Source: Lysobacterales bacterium 15-68-25 (GTDB lineage: Bacteria > Pseudomonadota > Gammaproteobacteria > Xanthomonadales > Rhodanobacteraceae). Taken from it: 64,000 bases of DNA. The notes beneath the pieces are model-generated. The model did not search any database, had not been told where the DNA came from, and worked only from the letters and a program-made list of their open reading frames with translations. Each line of letters starts with the position of its first letter. The stretch's first letter is position 1. The stretch spans positions 248,001 through 312,000 of the forward strand of contig NCKB01000004.1 of assembly GCA_002279065.1 (NCBI GenBank). The letters are read 5' to 3'. A program made the position numbers and the translations under genes. Shown here piece by piece: positions 38,033 through 49,992 of the stretch.

Positions 38033-40606
38033 ATGAGCCAAGACGATCTCTCCCAGCACACCCCGCTGATGCGGCAATACCTCTCGGCCAAGGCCGCGCA
38101 TCCGGACGTGCTGCTGTTCTTCCGCATGGGCGATTTCTACGAGTTGTTCTACGAGGACGCGCGCAAGGCGGCGCGGCTGCTGGACATCACGCTGACCCAG
38201 CGCGGGCAGTCCGCCGGCGCGCCGATCCCGATGGCCGGTGTGCCTTACCACGCGGTGGAGAACTACCTGGCGCGGCTGGTGCGGCTGGGCGAGTCGGTGG
38301 CGATCTGCGAGCAGATCGGCGACCCGGCGCTGGCCAAGGGCATCGTCGAGCGCAAGGTGGTGCGCATCGTCACCCCGGGCACGGTGACCGACGCCGCCCT
38401 GCTGGAGGAGCGCCGCGACAATCTGCTGCTGGCGATTGCCGCCGGTCCGGGCGGCAGCTACGGCCTGGCCTGGGTAGACCTGTCCAGCGGGCGCTTTCTG
38501 CTCAGCGAAGTGCCGACCGCGGAAACCCTCTCCGCCGAGCTGGCCCGGCTGCAGCCGGCCGAGACCCTGGTGGACGAGTCTGTCGCCTGGCCGAAACTGG
38601 TCAGCGCCCTGCCCGGCCTGCGCAAGCGGCCGCCGTGGCATTTCGACGCCGATGCCGCACGGCGCGAGCTCAACCGCTTCTTCGGCACCCGCGACCTCGG
38701 CGGCTTCGGCGTGGACAAGCTGCCGCTGGCGATCGCCGCCGCTGGCTGTCTGCTCGGCTACGTCGAGGAAACCCAGAAGAGCGCGCTGCCGCACCTGTCC
38801 GGCATGGCGGTAGAGAGCGCCAGCGAGACCATCGCTCTGGACGCCGCGACGCGCCGCAACCTGGAGCTGGACACCCATCCCACCGGCCGCACCGAGCACA
38901 CCCTGCTCGGCGTGCTGGACGAAACGGTGACGCCGATGGGCGCCCGGCTGCTGCGGCGCTGGCTGAACCGACCGCTGCGCTCGCGCGAGCAGCTGCGCGG
39001 CCGCCACGGCGCGATCGCTGCGCTGATCGACAACCGCCGCTACCAGGGCCTGCGCGAGACGCTGCGCGGCATCGGCGACCTGGAGCGCATCCTCGCCCGC
39101 GTGGCGCTGCGTTCGGCGCGTCCACGCGACCTCTCGACCCTGCGCGACGGCCTGGCCGCCGCGCCGGAACTGGGCGGCCAGATCGTCGCGCTGGAAAGCC
39201 CGCTGCTGCACGCACTGGTCGACCGCATCGGCGACCACGCCGACCTCGCCGATTGGCTGGCCAAGGCGATCGTCGCCCAGCCGCCTGTCCTGCAGCGCGA
39301 CGGCGGGGTGATGGCCGACGGCTACGACGCCGAGCTGGACGAGCTGCGCCGCCTGTCCACCCACGCCGACCAGTACCTGGTCGAGCTTGAGGAACGCGAG
39401 AAGGCCGCCAGCGGCATCGCCACGCTGAAGGTCGGCTACAACCGCGTGCACGGCTACTACATCGAGATCAGCAAGGCGCAGTCGGACAAGGCGCCGACGC
39501 ACTACACGCGCCGCCAGACCACCAAGAACGCCGAGCGCTACATCACCGAGGAGCTCAAGCAGTTCGAGGACAAGGTGCTGTCGGCCAAGGAGCGCTCGCT
39601 GATGCGCGAACGTGCGCTGTACGAGGCCGTGCTCGACCAGTTGATCGAACAGCTGGAGCCGCTCAAGGTCGCCGCTGCGGCCATCGCCGAGCTTGACGTG
39701 CTGGCCACCCTGGCCGAGCGCGCCGACACGCTGGACTGGAGCGCGCCCACCCTCACCGACGAACCGGGCATCGCGATCGAGCGCGGCCGTCACCCGGTGG
39801 TTGAGAAGGTGCGCGACGAGCCGTTCGAACCGAACGACCTGATCCTCGACGACGCCCGCCGCATGCTGGTGATCACCGGTCCGAACATGGGCGGCAAGAG
39901 CACCTACATGCGACAGAACGCGCTGATCGTGCTGCTCGCCCACATCGGCAGCTACGTGCCGGCGAGCGCGGCCACGATCGGCCCGGTCGACCGCATCTTC
40001 ACCCGCATCGGCGCCGGCGACGACCTCTCGCGCGGCCAGTCCACCTTCATGGTGGAGATGAGCGAGACCGCCAACATCCTGCACAACGCCACCGAGCACA
40101 GCCTGGTGCTGATGGACGAGGTCGGCCGCGGCACCAGCACCTACGACGGCCTCGCGCTGGCCCGCGCCTGCGCGGTGCACCTGGCCGCGGCCAGCCGCGC
40201 CTACACCCTGTTCGCCACCCATTACTTCGAGCTGACCGAGCTGGCCGGCGAATACCCCGGCATCGCCAACGTGCACCTGGACGCGGTGGAGTACGGCGAC
40301 CAGCTGGTCTTCATGCACGCGGTGAAGGAAGGCCCGGCCAACCGCAGCTTCGGCCTGCAGGTGGCGGCGCTGGCCGGCCTGCCCAAGGCGGTGATCGCCG
40401 ACGCGCGGCGCACCCTGGCCGCCCTGGAAAAGGGTGCGCATCCGGGCGGAGCCGCCTCGCGCCGCGAGGACGCCTCGCCCCAGCTCGGCCTGTTCGCCCC
40501 GCCTGCGCCGTCGGCGGTGGAAAAGCGTCTCGCCGAGGTCGATCCCGACGCACTCTCGCCGCGCGACGCACTGGCCGAGCTGTACCGGCTCAAAGCCCTG
40601 ACCTGA
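38033..40606 (+). CDS. mutS: DNA mismatch recognition protein MutS
   Basis: An 857-residue mismatch sensor. The Phe-x-Glu mismatch wedge is in [15 protein letters not shown] (residues 30-45), Walker [14 protein letters not shown] (about 620), Walker [17 protein letters not shown], and the helix-turn-helix dimer region follows. Start at ATG 38033 gives [17 protein letters not shown]; the longer open frame upstream runs through pncC. It works with the endonuclease-type MutL encoded at 1770-3596. Start is 94 nt from divergent pncC. Confidence 0.98.
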   Translation: MSQDDLSQHTPLMRQYLSAKAAHPDVLLFFRMGDFYELFYEDARKAARLLDITLTQRGQSAGAPIPMAGVPYHAVENYLARLVRLGESVAICEQIGDPALAKGIVERKVVRIVTPGTVTDAALLEERRDNLLLAIAAGPGGSYGLAWVDLSSGRFLLSEVPTAETLSAELARLQPAETLVDESVAWPKLVSALPGLRKRPPWHFDADAARRELNRFFGTRDLGGFGVDKLPLAIAAAGCLLGYVEETQKSALPHLSGMAVESASETIALDAATRRNLELDTHPTGRTEHTLLGVLDETVTPMGARLLRRWLNRPLRSREQLRGRHGAIAALIDNRRYQGLRETLRGIGDLERILARVALRSARPRDLSTLRDGLAAAPELGGQIVALESPLLHALVDRIGDHADLADWLAKAIVAQPPVLQRDGGVMADGYDAELDELRRLSTHADQYLVELEEREKAASGIATLKVGYNRVHGYYIEISKAQSDKAPTHYTRRQTTKNAERYITEELKQFEDKVLSAKERSLMRERALYEAVLDQLIEQLEPLKVAAAAIAELDVLATLAERADTLDWSAPTLTDEPGIAIERGRHPVVEKVRDEPFEPNDLILDDARRMLVITGPNMGGKSTYMRQNALIVLLAHIGSYVPASAATIGPVDRIFTRIGAGDDLSRGQSTFMVEMSETANILHNATEHSLVLMDEVGRGTSTYDGLALARACAVHLAAASRAYTLFATHYFELTELAGEYPGIANVHLDAVEYGDQLVFMHAVKEGPANRSFGLQVAALAGLPKAVIADARRTLAALEKGAHPGGAASRREDASPQLGLFAPPAPSAVEKRLAEVDPDALSPRDALAELYRLKALT

Positions 40607-43217
<2,611 letters not shown>

Positions 43218-43231
43218 CCCCACCGGGCAGC

Positions 43232-43263
43232 GCGGGGTGCGGAGGACAACCTCCGCGCCCCGC
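43232..43263. terminator. Hairpin between katG and a facing gene
   Basis: A 14-bp stem (43232-43245 with 43250-43263, one G-U pair) with a 4-nt ACAA loop sits 14 nt after katG and 8 nt before the end of the facing gene. No strong T run, but the stem is very stable. Confidence 0.7.
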
Positions 43264-43271
43264 TTCCCGGA

Positions 43272-43919
43272 TCAGTCGCGCGGCGGCACGGCGTCCGCAG
43301 GGGCCGGCTCGGTCGGCTCGTCGGCATGCGGGTCCAGCGCGCCGGTGAAGGCGGGCGTGACCATGTGCGGATCGTCCGCATCCGGCAGCGCCACGTCGGG
43401 AATGTGGCTGTCCATGGCCGACTCGGCCGGCAGGTCCTGCGGAGGATCGAGCACCGGATCGCGCGCGGGCAGCCGCCCCGCCTCGACCAGATGCTGGATG
43501 CGGCCGAAGACCTCGGCCCGGCCGAAGGGCTTCTTCATGAAGTCGTCGGCACCGAAGCGCTGCACGTAGAACTGCTCGGTGGCCTGCAGATTGCCGCTGA
43601 TCATCACGATCGGGATGCCGTGGGTGTCCGGCTCGCGGCGCAGCGCGCGCAGCACGGCGAAGCCGTTCATGCCCGGCATGACGATGTCCAGGAAGATCAG
43701 CTCCGGCTTCTCTTCCCGCGCCAGGCGCAGCGCCGTCTCGCCGTCGCCGGCCTTGGACACCACGTAGCCGTCCTGGGTGAGCATCTTGCCGAGCACCGCG
43801 CGGATGGTCGGCGAATCGTCCACCACCAGCATGCGCGTGCCCCGCACGGCCTGCGTGCGTGGCATGTGCTGGCGGCGCTCGGTGCCCAGCAGGCGCTTGA
43901 ACAGATCGAAGCCGGACAT
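43272..43919 (-). CDS. Single-receiver response regulator (PilG/PilH-like)
   Basis: A 215-residue protein with a short N-terminal segment (MSGFDLFKRLLGTERRQHMP), a CheY-type receiver in about 28-145 (MLVVDDSPTIRAVLGKML, LIFLDIVMPGMNGFAVL phospho-Asp, DDFMKKPFGRAEVFGRI Lys) and an acidic, Pro/Asp-rich disordered tail with no recognisable output domain. Such receivers serve pilus-type chemosensory systems, but no pil/che genes are near, so the partner is unknown. Not linked to neighbours: the facing katG is separated by a terminator and the next upstream gene is 89 nt away. Confidence 0.85.
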   Translation of the reverse strand: MSGFDLFKRLLGTERRQHMPRTQAVRGTRMLVVDDSPTIRAVLGKMLTQDGYVVSKAGDGETALRLAREEKPELIFLDIVMPGMNGFAVLRALRREPDTHGIPIVMISGNLQATEQFYVQRFGADDFMKKPFGRAEVFGRIQHLVEAGRLPARDPVLDPPQDLPAESAMDSHIPDVALPDADDPHMVTPAFTGALDPHADEPTEPAPADAVPPRD

Positions 43920-44008
43920 GGCGGCCCTCCCCTCGTAATCCCCACCCTAGTCTCGGCACCTGCGCGCGATTAGGCAATCGCCGACCGCCGGCACTGTGCG
44001 CCGGTGGG

Positions 44009-44416
44009 CTACTCGGCGCCCGGACCACCTTCCTTGAGGCGACGCAGCTCGGCGCGATCGTGCTTGCCCGGGCGACCGGACGGACGCGGCGGCGGCGCCA
44101 ATCGGCGCTGGGCGCGCGCAGCCTCGCGCGCCGCACGACTGGACTCGCTCTCGCGATACAGCGTCTGCGCCTCCGGCGCCGGGCCGCGGCGTTCGGACAC
44201 GCCCAGCACCTCGACTTCCATCGTCTCCTCGCCACGACGCACCACCAGGCGGTCGCCCGCGCGCACCGGCCGTGCCGCCTTGCAGGGGCCGCCGTTGAGC
44301 TCGACCTTGCCGCCGCCGACCGCCTGCTTGGCCAGGCTGCGCGTCTTGAAGAAGCGCGCGGCCCACAGCCACACGTCCACGCGCACCTCGTGCAGGGCTT
44401 CGTCGCGATCGGTCAC
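44009..44416 (-). CDS. hslR: Ribosome-associated heat-shock protein Hsp15 (S4 domain)
   Basis: A 135-residue S4 RNA-binding protein. The S4 fold occupies residues 12-70 (VRVDVWLWAARFFKTRSLAKQ, GGKVELNGGPCKAARPVRAGD) followed by a basic tail rich in Arg, Ala and Pro. Hsp15 binds stalled 50S subunits carrying a nascent chain in E. coli. GTG start at 44414-44416 overlaps no gene but lies three nt after the upstream AEC permease stop with a run of G just before, so they are probably coupled. Confidence 0.92.
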   Translation of the reverse strand: MTDRDEALHEVRVDVWLWAARFFKTRSLAKQAVGGGKVELNGGPCKAARPVRAGDRLVVRRGEETMEVEVLGVSERRGPAPEAQTLYRESESSRAAREAARAQRRLAPPPRPSGRPGKHDRAELRRLKEGGPGAE

Positions 44417-44419
44417 CGA

Positions 44420-45322
44420 TCAGCCCCCCATCAGCGCGTTGGCCAGCGGCACGGTCGCCAGCGACAGCACGATGCCGGCACCGAGCACGGTGTTGGCCAG
44501 GCGCGGCTCCAGTTCGTACTGATCAGCCAGGATCGCCGCGGAGATCATCGGCGCCATCGCCGCCTGCAGCACGCCGACCACCAGGGTCAGACCGGTGACG
44601 CCAGCGAGCATGCCCAGCCCCCATCCGGCCAGCGGCGCAAGCGCCAGCTTCCAGACCAGCCCGCTGGACAGCGCGCCGAGCTGGTCGCGATGCAGATGCA
44701 GCTTGAACTGCAGGCCGACCGAGAACAGCGCCAGCGGTGTCAGCGTCTGGCCCAGTTGCAGGAACAGGTGGTCCAGCGCGTCCGGCCAGCCGCCGGCGAT
44801 GCCGGCGACGATGCCGACCAGCAGCGCGATGAACGCCGGGAAGGTGGCGATCCGGCGCACCACCAGCGCCACGCTGGGCTGCCGTCCGGAGTACAGCGAG
44901 GCCACCACGATGCCGCCGGCGGCCAGCAGCGGAAAGCAGCCGAGCTGGTCGGACACCACCGCCAGCGCCAGCCCGGGCTGCCCGTGCATCGCCTGCACCA
45001 TCGGGTAGCCCATGAACGAGGTGTTGCCCAGGCCGCACACCAGGGTCAGCGCGCCGATGCGCGAGCGCGACCAGCCGAACAGGCGCCCCAGCACCGCGAA
45101 CAGCAGCCAGGCGCCGAAGAAGGTCACCCACATCGTCGCCACCGGAAACCACAGGTGCCGGTCGAAGTGCACGCGCGGGATCATCGCCAGCACCAGCGCC
45201 GGCAGCGCGATGTTCAGCACCCACCAGTTCAGCCCGGCCACGATCCCGGCAGGCGGGCGGGCGAAGCGCGCCACCAGGGCGCCCAGCACCAGACACACGA
45301 ACAGCAACAGCAACGCACTCAT
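44420..45322 (-). CDS. AEC family permease (auxin efflux carrier type)
   Basis: A 300-residue membrane protein with about ten predicted helices: SALLLLFVCLVLGALVARF opens, IALPALVLAMI and LVCGLGNTSFMGYPMVQAM mark the first repeat, and the second repeat shows LTPLALFSVGLQFKL and VGVLQAAMAPMISAAILAD. AEC proteins are secondary transporters of organic acids (for example malonate, malate) or unknown substrates. The start is the ATG at 45320-45322. First gene before hslR; divergent from the kinase-like gene at 45454. Confidence 0.9.
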   Translation of the reverse strand: MSALLLLFVCLVLGALVARFARPPAGIVAGLNWWVLNIALPALVLAMIPRVHFDRHLWFPVATMWVTFFGAWLLFAVLGRLFGWSRSRIGALTLVCGLGNTSFMGYPMVQAMHGQPGLALAVVSDQLGCFPLLAAGGIVVASLYSGRQPSVALVVRRIATFPAFIALLVGIVAGIAGGWPDALDHLFLQLGQTLTPLALFSVGLQFKLHLHRDQLGALSSGLVWKLALAPLAGWGLGMLAGVTGLTLVVGVLQAAMAPMISAAILADQYELEPRLANTVLGAGIVLSLATVPLANALMGG

Positions 45323-45453
45323 CGACGGTGACGGCCCGCGCAACGCAAAGCGCCATTAGACGCGATGCAACATGAGTCAGGGAAGCCGGACCAAGGTCGC
45401 GCCGGCGCATCGGCGATAATCGGCGCCCCGCCGCCCCGGATCCGCGCCCAGAG

Positions 45454-46590
45454 ATGACCGACCCCACCCACCGCGTGCACGGCCTGGCCGGCGACGAGAT
45501 CGCCCCGGACTGGCCCGCCCTCGCCGAGGCCGAGCTGTCCGGCGTGCTGGAGACGATTCCCGCGGCCGGCGGCTTGCGGCGCGTCCTCTGGCACAGTCCG
45601 CGCCCGCTGTCCGCGGCCGGCCTGGTCGAGACCGCGCAGGGCGGCACCGCCTTCGTCAAGCGACACCACGTGAGCGTGCGCGGGGCCGCCACGCTGGCCG
45701 AGGAGCATGCCCTGCTGGCGCACCTGAAGCGCCACGGACTGCCGGTGGTCGAGGTACTCGCCGACCGCGACGGCCGCACCGCCATCGCGCACGGCGACTG
45801 GACCTACGAGGTGCACACCGTCGCCCGCGGCGAGGACCTCTATCGCGACACGATGTCGTGGCAACCGCCCGACCGGCTCGCCCATGCGCGCACCGCCGGC
45901 CGCATGCTGGCCCGGCTGCACGCGGCCTCCGCCGGCTATCCCGCCGCCCAGCGCGGGACGCACATCCTGGTCGCGCGCAGCGAGCTGGCGACGGCCGCCG
46001 ATCCGGTGGCCACGCTGAAGGCGCAGCTCCCGCAGCGCCCCGCGCTGGCTGACTACCTCGCCCGCCGCGACTGGCCGCGCGACCTCGAGCGGCTGTTCGC
46101 GCCCTGGCGGGCATCGCAGCCGGCGCTGGCGCGGCAGCCGCGACTGTGGACGCACGGCGACTGGCATGTCTCCAACCTGTGCTGGAGCGGCGCCGACGAC
46201 ACGGCCGAGGTGACCTGCGTGCTCGACTTCGGACTTGCCGCAGCCAACTTCGCCCTGTTCGACCTGGCCACCGCCATCGAGCGCAACGCGATCGCCTGGC
46301 TGGCGCTCGATGCGGGTGACGCCGCCGCCCGCCCCGACATCGCGCGGGCGCTCATCGCCGGCTATCGCGCGGAACGCCCGCTCGGCGCCGATGAGCTGCA
46401 CCTGCTCGCCGACCTGCTGCCGGTGGTGCACGTGGATTTCGCGCTGTCGGAAGTGGAGTACTTCCACGGCATCACCTGCTCGGCGCACGCGGCCGACGTG
46501 GCCTACGACACCTTCCTGCTCGGCCACGCTGCGTGGTTCGAGGGCATACCCGGACAGCGCCTGTTGGCGGCGATCCGCGAGGCGGACTGA
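45454..46590 (+). CDS. Aminoglycoside phosphotransferase-fold kinase
   Basis: A 378-residue APH/choline-kinase-fold protein. The catalytic loop TWTHGDWHVSN is at about residue 230 (written as LWTHGDWHVSNLCWS), followed by VLDFGLAAANFALFDLATAI (DFG metal loop). The N lobe holds the conserved Lys in AFVKRHHVSVRG. Substrate unknown; homoserine, thiamine or choline kinases share this fold. It stands directly upstream of a thiamine uptake operon on the same strand, 62 nt before the TPP riboswitch, so a role as thiamine kinase is a testable idea, but nothing in the active site proves it. Confidence 0.85.
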   Translation: MTDPTHRVHGLAGDEIAPDWPALAEAELSGVLETIPAAGGLRRVLWHSPRPLSAAGLVETAQGGTAFVKRHHVSVRGAATLAEEHALLAHLKRHGLPVVEVLADRDGRTAIAHGDWTYEVHTVARGEDLYRDTMSWQPPDRLAHARTAGRMLARLHAASAGYPAAQRGTHILVARSELATAADPVATLKAQLPQRPALADYLARRDWPRDLERLFAPWRASQPALARQPRLWTHGDWHVSNLCWSGADDTAEVTCVLDFGLAAANFALFDLATAIERNAIAWLALDAGDAAARPDIARALIAGYRAERPLGADELHLLADLLPVVHVDFALSEVEYFHGITCSAHAADVAYDTFLLGHAAWFEGIPGQRLLAAIREAD

Positions 46591-46652
46591 GCGGGACCGC
46601 AATCGGCGCGGCTCCCCATCGCACGGGCTTTCATGTTTCAATAGCGGTCTTG

Positions 46653-46732
46653 AAGCGGGGGTGCCCGGTCGAACGGCCGGGCTGAGAGAGTCCCTTGGAA
46701 CCTGATCCGGTTCGCACCGGCGTAGGGAGCTT
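46653..46732 (+). promoter_or_regulatory. TPP riboswitch (THI element)
   Basis: The thi-box core elements are in order: GGGGTGCCC, CTGAGAG, ACCTGATCCGGTT and CGTAGGGA, with closing stem AAGC (46653-46656) and GCTT (46729-46732) and a variable P3 stem GCCCGG/CCGGGC. It precedes the TonB receptor by 76 nt. Thiamine pyrophosphate binding would reduce expression of the uptake operon. No T-rich terminator follows, so translational control is more likely. Confidence 0.95.
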
Positions 46733-46808
46733 GCAGCAACCATGGCGCACGTCCGTGCGTCGTGCGCGCGCCGTCGCTTCGTCCTGCCCATTCGAGACGA
46801 CGACGACC

Positions 46809-49007
46809 ATGACCCTGCATCGCAATCCCCTCGCCACCGCCTTGCTCGCCGCCTTGGCGATCGCCCCGCTGTGCGCCCGCGCCGCCGACGACGCCGGCCA
46901 CGATCCGGCCCAGGCGAAGAAACTCGGTGCGGTGCAGGTCACGGCCGATGCCGACAAGGGTTACCACGCCGACAGCGCACAGGTGGACACCTTCGGCAGC
47001 TTCGGCAACGCGCCGCTGCACGACACGCCGGCCTCGGTCACCGTGATCACCCGCGACCTGATCGACGATCGCCAGCCGCGCACGCTCAGCGAGCTGGTGC
47101 GCACCGACGCCTCGGTCGGCGACAACTACGCACCGGTGGGCTACTACCAAGACCTGGCGATCCGCGGCTTCGTGCTGGACCTGGCCACCGCCTACCGCAT
47201 GAACGACATGACCATCAACGGCGAGCAGCTCACGCCGCTGGAGGACAAGCAGCGGGTCGAGATCCTCAAGGGCCTGGGCGGGCTGGAGGCCGGCATCATC
47301 GCGCCAGGCGGCATCGTCAACTACGTCACCAAGCGCCCGGCCGACGTGCGCACCGCCACGCTGGGCACCGACTCGCACGGCTCACGCTACGCCGCGGTGG
47401 ACATGGGCGCCTGGCTGACCCCGAACTTCGGCCTGCGCGTCAACGCCGCGCATGAGGACATGCACTCTTACGTCCAGCACACGCCGGGCCGGCGCAGCTT
47501 CCTCTCGCTGGCCGCCGACTGGAAGATCAGCGACCGCGCCACGCTTCAGCTCGACACCGACTACCAGACCAGTGGCCAGCGCTCGGTGTCCGGCTACCAG
47601 CTGCTCGGCGGCACGACGATTCCTGCGCATCCCAGCAACACGCGCCTGCTCGGCTATGAGCCGTGGCAACAGCCGGTCGGCATCCACTCCAGCAACACCA
47701 CCGCGCGCTTCGACTACCGCTTCAGCGACCGCTGGAGCGCCCGGCTCTCGGCCGGCCACAGCCACACCGTGATCAACGACAACGTCGCGTTCGCCTACGG
47801 CTGCTTCTACGCGCCGCAGTGCGCCACCGGCGCCTACCCCGGCAACTTCTTCGCGCCGAACGGCGACTACGACATCTACGACTTCCGCAGCCCCGGCGAC
47901 ACCCGCCAGAACGACGAGGTGCGCGCCGTGCTCAAGGGCGGCTTCGATACCGGCAGCATCAGCCATGAAGTCAGCCTCGGTGCCAGCGCCTTCCGCCGCA
48001 CGCTGGACCAGCGGCCCTACGTCTACGACTACGTTGGCACCGGCAACATCGACCAGGTGATCCCGCCGTATTTCGCGCCCTCGCCGAACCAGCCCGGCCC
48101 GTCCGCGCGCACCTTCAGCAGCTGGCAGCGCGCCCTGTTCGGCATGGACCGCGTGCACCTCGGCGAGCAGTGGCAGGTGCTGGCCGGCGCCCGCTTCGTG
48201 CGCCTGCACGAGCGCGCGTGGGACGACAGCGGTCAGGTGCTCCAGCGCGATACCCGCCTGAGCAAGACCCTGCCGCAGGCGGCGGTGATGTGGCAGCCGA
48301 CCGCGCCGCTTACCGTCTATGCCAGCTACAGCGAGAACCTCGCGCTGGGCGCCGAGGCGCCGTACTGGACCACCAACGGCGGCCAGATGCTGGCCCCGGT
48401 GCACTCGCGGCAGATCGAGACCGGCGTGAAGTACGACTGGAGCGACACGCTGAGCCTGCAGGCGGCGCTGTACCGCATCCGCCAGCCCTACCAGTTCGCA
48501 CAGCCGGACAACTCGGCGGCCGGTTTCACCTTCGTGCAGCGCGGCCAGGAAGCGCACACCGGCCTGGAGCTGGGCGCCGACGGCCGGATCAGCGACGACC
48601 TGCGCCTCACCGCCAGCGCGAACCTGATCCAGGCCCGCGCCAGCCACAGCGGCACGCCGGCCTACGAAGGCCACCAGATCATCAACGTGCCGCGCCTGCG
48701 CACCTCGGTGTACATGGACTATCGCCTGCCCTTCGCGCACGCCTTCGGTCTGCTGGCCGGCTGGCGCTACGCGAGCGCCAATCCGGCGACGCCGGATGGC
48801 CGCACCCGCGTGCCGGCGTATAACGTGTTCGACGCCGGCCTGCGCTACGCCACGGCGTGGGACGGCCATCCGATGACCTGGCACCTGAGCGTGGACAACG
48901 TGTTCAACCGCTTCTACTGGCGCGACACCGGCGGCGCCTACGGCGACACCTACCTGTTCCCCGGCGCGCCGCGGCTGGCGCGGCTGTCGGTCACGGTCGG
49001 GTTCTGA
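46809..49007 (+). CDS. TonB-dependent outer-membrane receptor, thiamine uptake
   Basis: A 732-residue receptor: signal peptide (residues 1-25, ending CARA), plug domain (TPASVTVITRDLIDDRQPRT, IRGFVLDLATAYRMNDMTI, VEILKGLGGLEAGIIAPGGI), and a beta barrel ending in the aromatic RLARLSVTVGF that directs outer-membrane insertion. Overall it resembles FhuA/FepA-type siderophore receptors, but a TPP riboswitch lies directly upstream and PnuT follows, so thiamine or a thiamine phosphate is the inferred cargo. ATG at 46809 was chosen because it opens the signal peptide; an ATG at 46742 lies in another frame. A possible TonB box is AVQVTA near residue 37. Confidence 0.92.
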   Translation: MTLHRNPLATALLAALAIAPLCARAADDAGHDPAQAKKLGAVQVTADADKGYHADSAQVDTFGSFGNAPLHDTPASVTVITRDLIDDRQPRTLSELVRTDASVGDNYAPVGYYQDLAIRGFVLDLATAYRMNDMTINGEQLTPLEDKQRVEILKGLGGLEAGIIAPGGIVNYVTKRPADVRTATLGTDSHGSRYAAVDMGAWLTPNFGLRVNAAHEDMHSYVQHTPGRRSFLSLAADWKISDRATLQLDTDYQTSGQRSVSGYQLLGGTTIPAHPSNTRLLGYEPWQQPVGIHSSNTTARFDYRFSDRWSARLSAGHSHTVINDNVAFAYGCFYAPQCATGAYPGNFFAPNGDYDIYDFRSPGDTRQNDEVRAVLKGGFDTGSISHEVSLGASAFRRTLDQRPYVYDYVGTGNIDQVIPPYFAPSPNQPGPSARTFSSWQRALFGMDRVHLGEQWQVLAGARFVRLHERAWDDSGQVLQRDTRLSKTLPQAAVMWQPTAPLTVYASYSENLALGAEAPYWTTNGGQMLAPVHSRQIETGVKYDWSDTLSLQAALYRIRQPYQFAQPDNSAAGFTFVQRGQEAHTGLELGADGRISDDLRLTASANLIQARASHSGTPAYEGHQIINVPRLRTSVYMDYRLPFAHAFGLLAGWRYASANPATPDGRTRVPAYNVFDAGLRYATAWDGHPMTWHLSVDNVFNRFYWRDTGGAYGDTYLFPGAPRLARLSVTVGF

Positions 49008-49009
49008 CC

Positions 49010-49585
49010 ATGTCCTGGGTCGAGTTGACCGGAGCGGTGATCAGCGCCTGGGCGGTGTGGCTGACCGCCCGCCGCCGGCCGCTGTGCTGGCCGGTCGGCC
49101 TGGCCTCGGTGCTGGTCTACGGCGGGATCTTCGTCGACGCCAAGCTCTACTCCGATGCCCTGCTGCAGCTCGCCTTCGCCGGCCTGATCGTCTATGGCTG
49201 GCAGCGCTGGCGGCGCAACCTCGACGACGACGGCCGGGTGCAGCTGGCGCCGCTGCCGTTCGGGGAGGCGGTGGGGCACACCGCCCTCGGCGTGGCCGGT
49301 GCGCTGGCGCTGGGCTACGCCATGCACCGCTGGACCGACGCCGCCCTGCCCTGGCTGGACGCCGCGCTGACCAGCTTCAGCCTGGTCGCGCAATGGTGGC
49401 AGGGGCGCCGCCACCTGGCCGCCTGGTGGCTGTGGATCCTTGTCGACGTGATCTACGTGGGCGAATACGTCTACAAGGACCTGCTGATCACCTCGGTGCT
49501 GTACGCCGGCTTCGTGGTACTGGCCATCATGGGGCTGCGCGAGTGGCAGCAGGCGCGTTGCGAGGTGCCCGCCGTCGCGGCATGA
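49010..49585 (+). CDS. pnuT: PnuC-family inner-membrane thiamine transporter (PnuT-like)
   Basis: A 191-residue protein with seven hydrophobic segments of the PnuC fold, including RRPLCWPVGLASVLVYGGIF and the signature WWLWILVDVIYVGEYVYKDL (Trp-rich, Asn/Asp-Val). PnuC homologues carry nicotinamide riboside (PnuC), riboflavin (PnuX) or thiamine (PnuT); placing behind a TPP riboswitch and a TonB receptor indicates thiamine. Start ATG at 49010 is just 2 nt after the receptor stop. Facilitated uptake then needs a kinase to trap the vitamin. Confidence 0.9.
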   Translation: MSWVELTGAVISAWAVWLTARRRPLCWPVGLASVLVYGGIFVDAKLYSDALLQLAFAGLIVYGWQRWRRNLDDDGRVQLAPLPFGEAVGHTALGVAGALALGYAMHRWTDAALPWLDAALTSFSLVAQWWQGRRHLAAWWLWILVDVIYVGEYVYKDLLITSVLYAGFVVLAIMGLREWQQARCEVPAVAA

Positions 49586-49650
49586 GCCAGCGCCTGCGCG
49601 CCGGGCGTGCGAAGATGGCGGCACCCGCCCCCACTCCTTTTCCGTTGGAC

Positions 49651-49992
49651 ATGGCTTCGAGCAACTACGACTTCCGACAGTTCCAGGCCGAACTGGCCGC
49701 ACTGGACCAAGCCAAGGAAACGGCGAAACCCGAACCGGCACCGGCCGTCCCGGCACCGGTACCGGCTCCGGCCAAACGCGGTCGCGGCCGCCCCAGCACC
49801 AAGGCCGCCGAGGCCGAGCGGATGGCCCGGGCCCGCGAGGAATTCCTCGCCCTGCGCGCGAAATACCAGTTGGGCGTCGGCGATGTGGTGGCGTTCTTCC
49901 CGGAAGAGGAAGGCATCGCCTACCTGCAGGCCCTGCTCGCCCAGCCGCAGCCGCGCCGCCGCCGCAAACGGACCGACGGCCCGGTCGACTAA
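49651..49992 (+). CDS. Small AT-hook-like basic protein
   Basis: A 113-residue protein of unknown function. An N-terminal helical region (SSNYDFRQFQAELAALDQAK), a Pro/Ala-rich linker ([18 protein letters not shown]), then an AT-hook core RGRP (KRGRGRPSTK) and a charged helical/compact stretch (RAKYQLGVGDVVAFFPEEE) with a highly basic tail (PRRRRKRT). In-frame starts at 49582 (overlapping pnuT by 4 nt, ATGA type) and 49615 are also possible and would add 23 or 12 residues. Its TAA stop overlaps the kdpE stop (49989) by 3 nt; the genes converge. It may be a nucleoid or regulatory protein. Confidence 0.7.
   Translation: MASSNYDFRQFQAELAALDQAKETAKPEPAPAVPAPVPAPAKRGRGRPSTKAAEAERMARAREEFLALRAKYQLGVGDVVAFFPEEEGIAYLQALLAQPQPRRRRKRTDGPVD

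Noticed and set aside
46733..46808. An intrinsic terminator as the expression platform of the TPP riboswitch
   Set aside because: A 7-bp stem (46745-46751 with 46761-46767) exists but has no T run behind it, so transcription termination is not supported; translational control is more likely.
46742..47455. An ATG immediately after the TPP riboswitch opening a 237-codon frame
   Set aside because: The frame is out of register with the TonB receptor, has Arg-rich shadow composition and no family match. The receptor start at 46809 opens a clean signal peptide instead.
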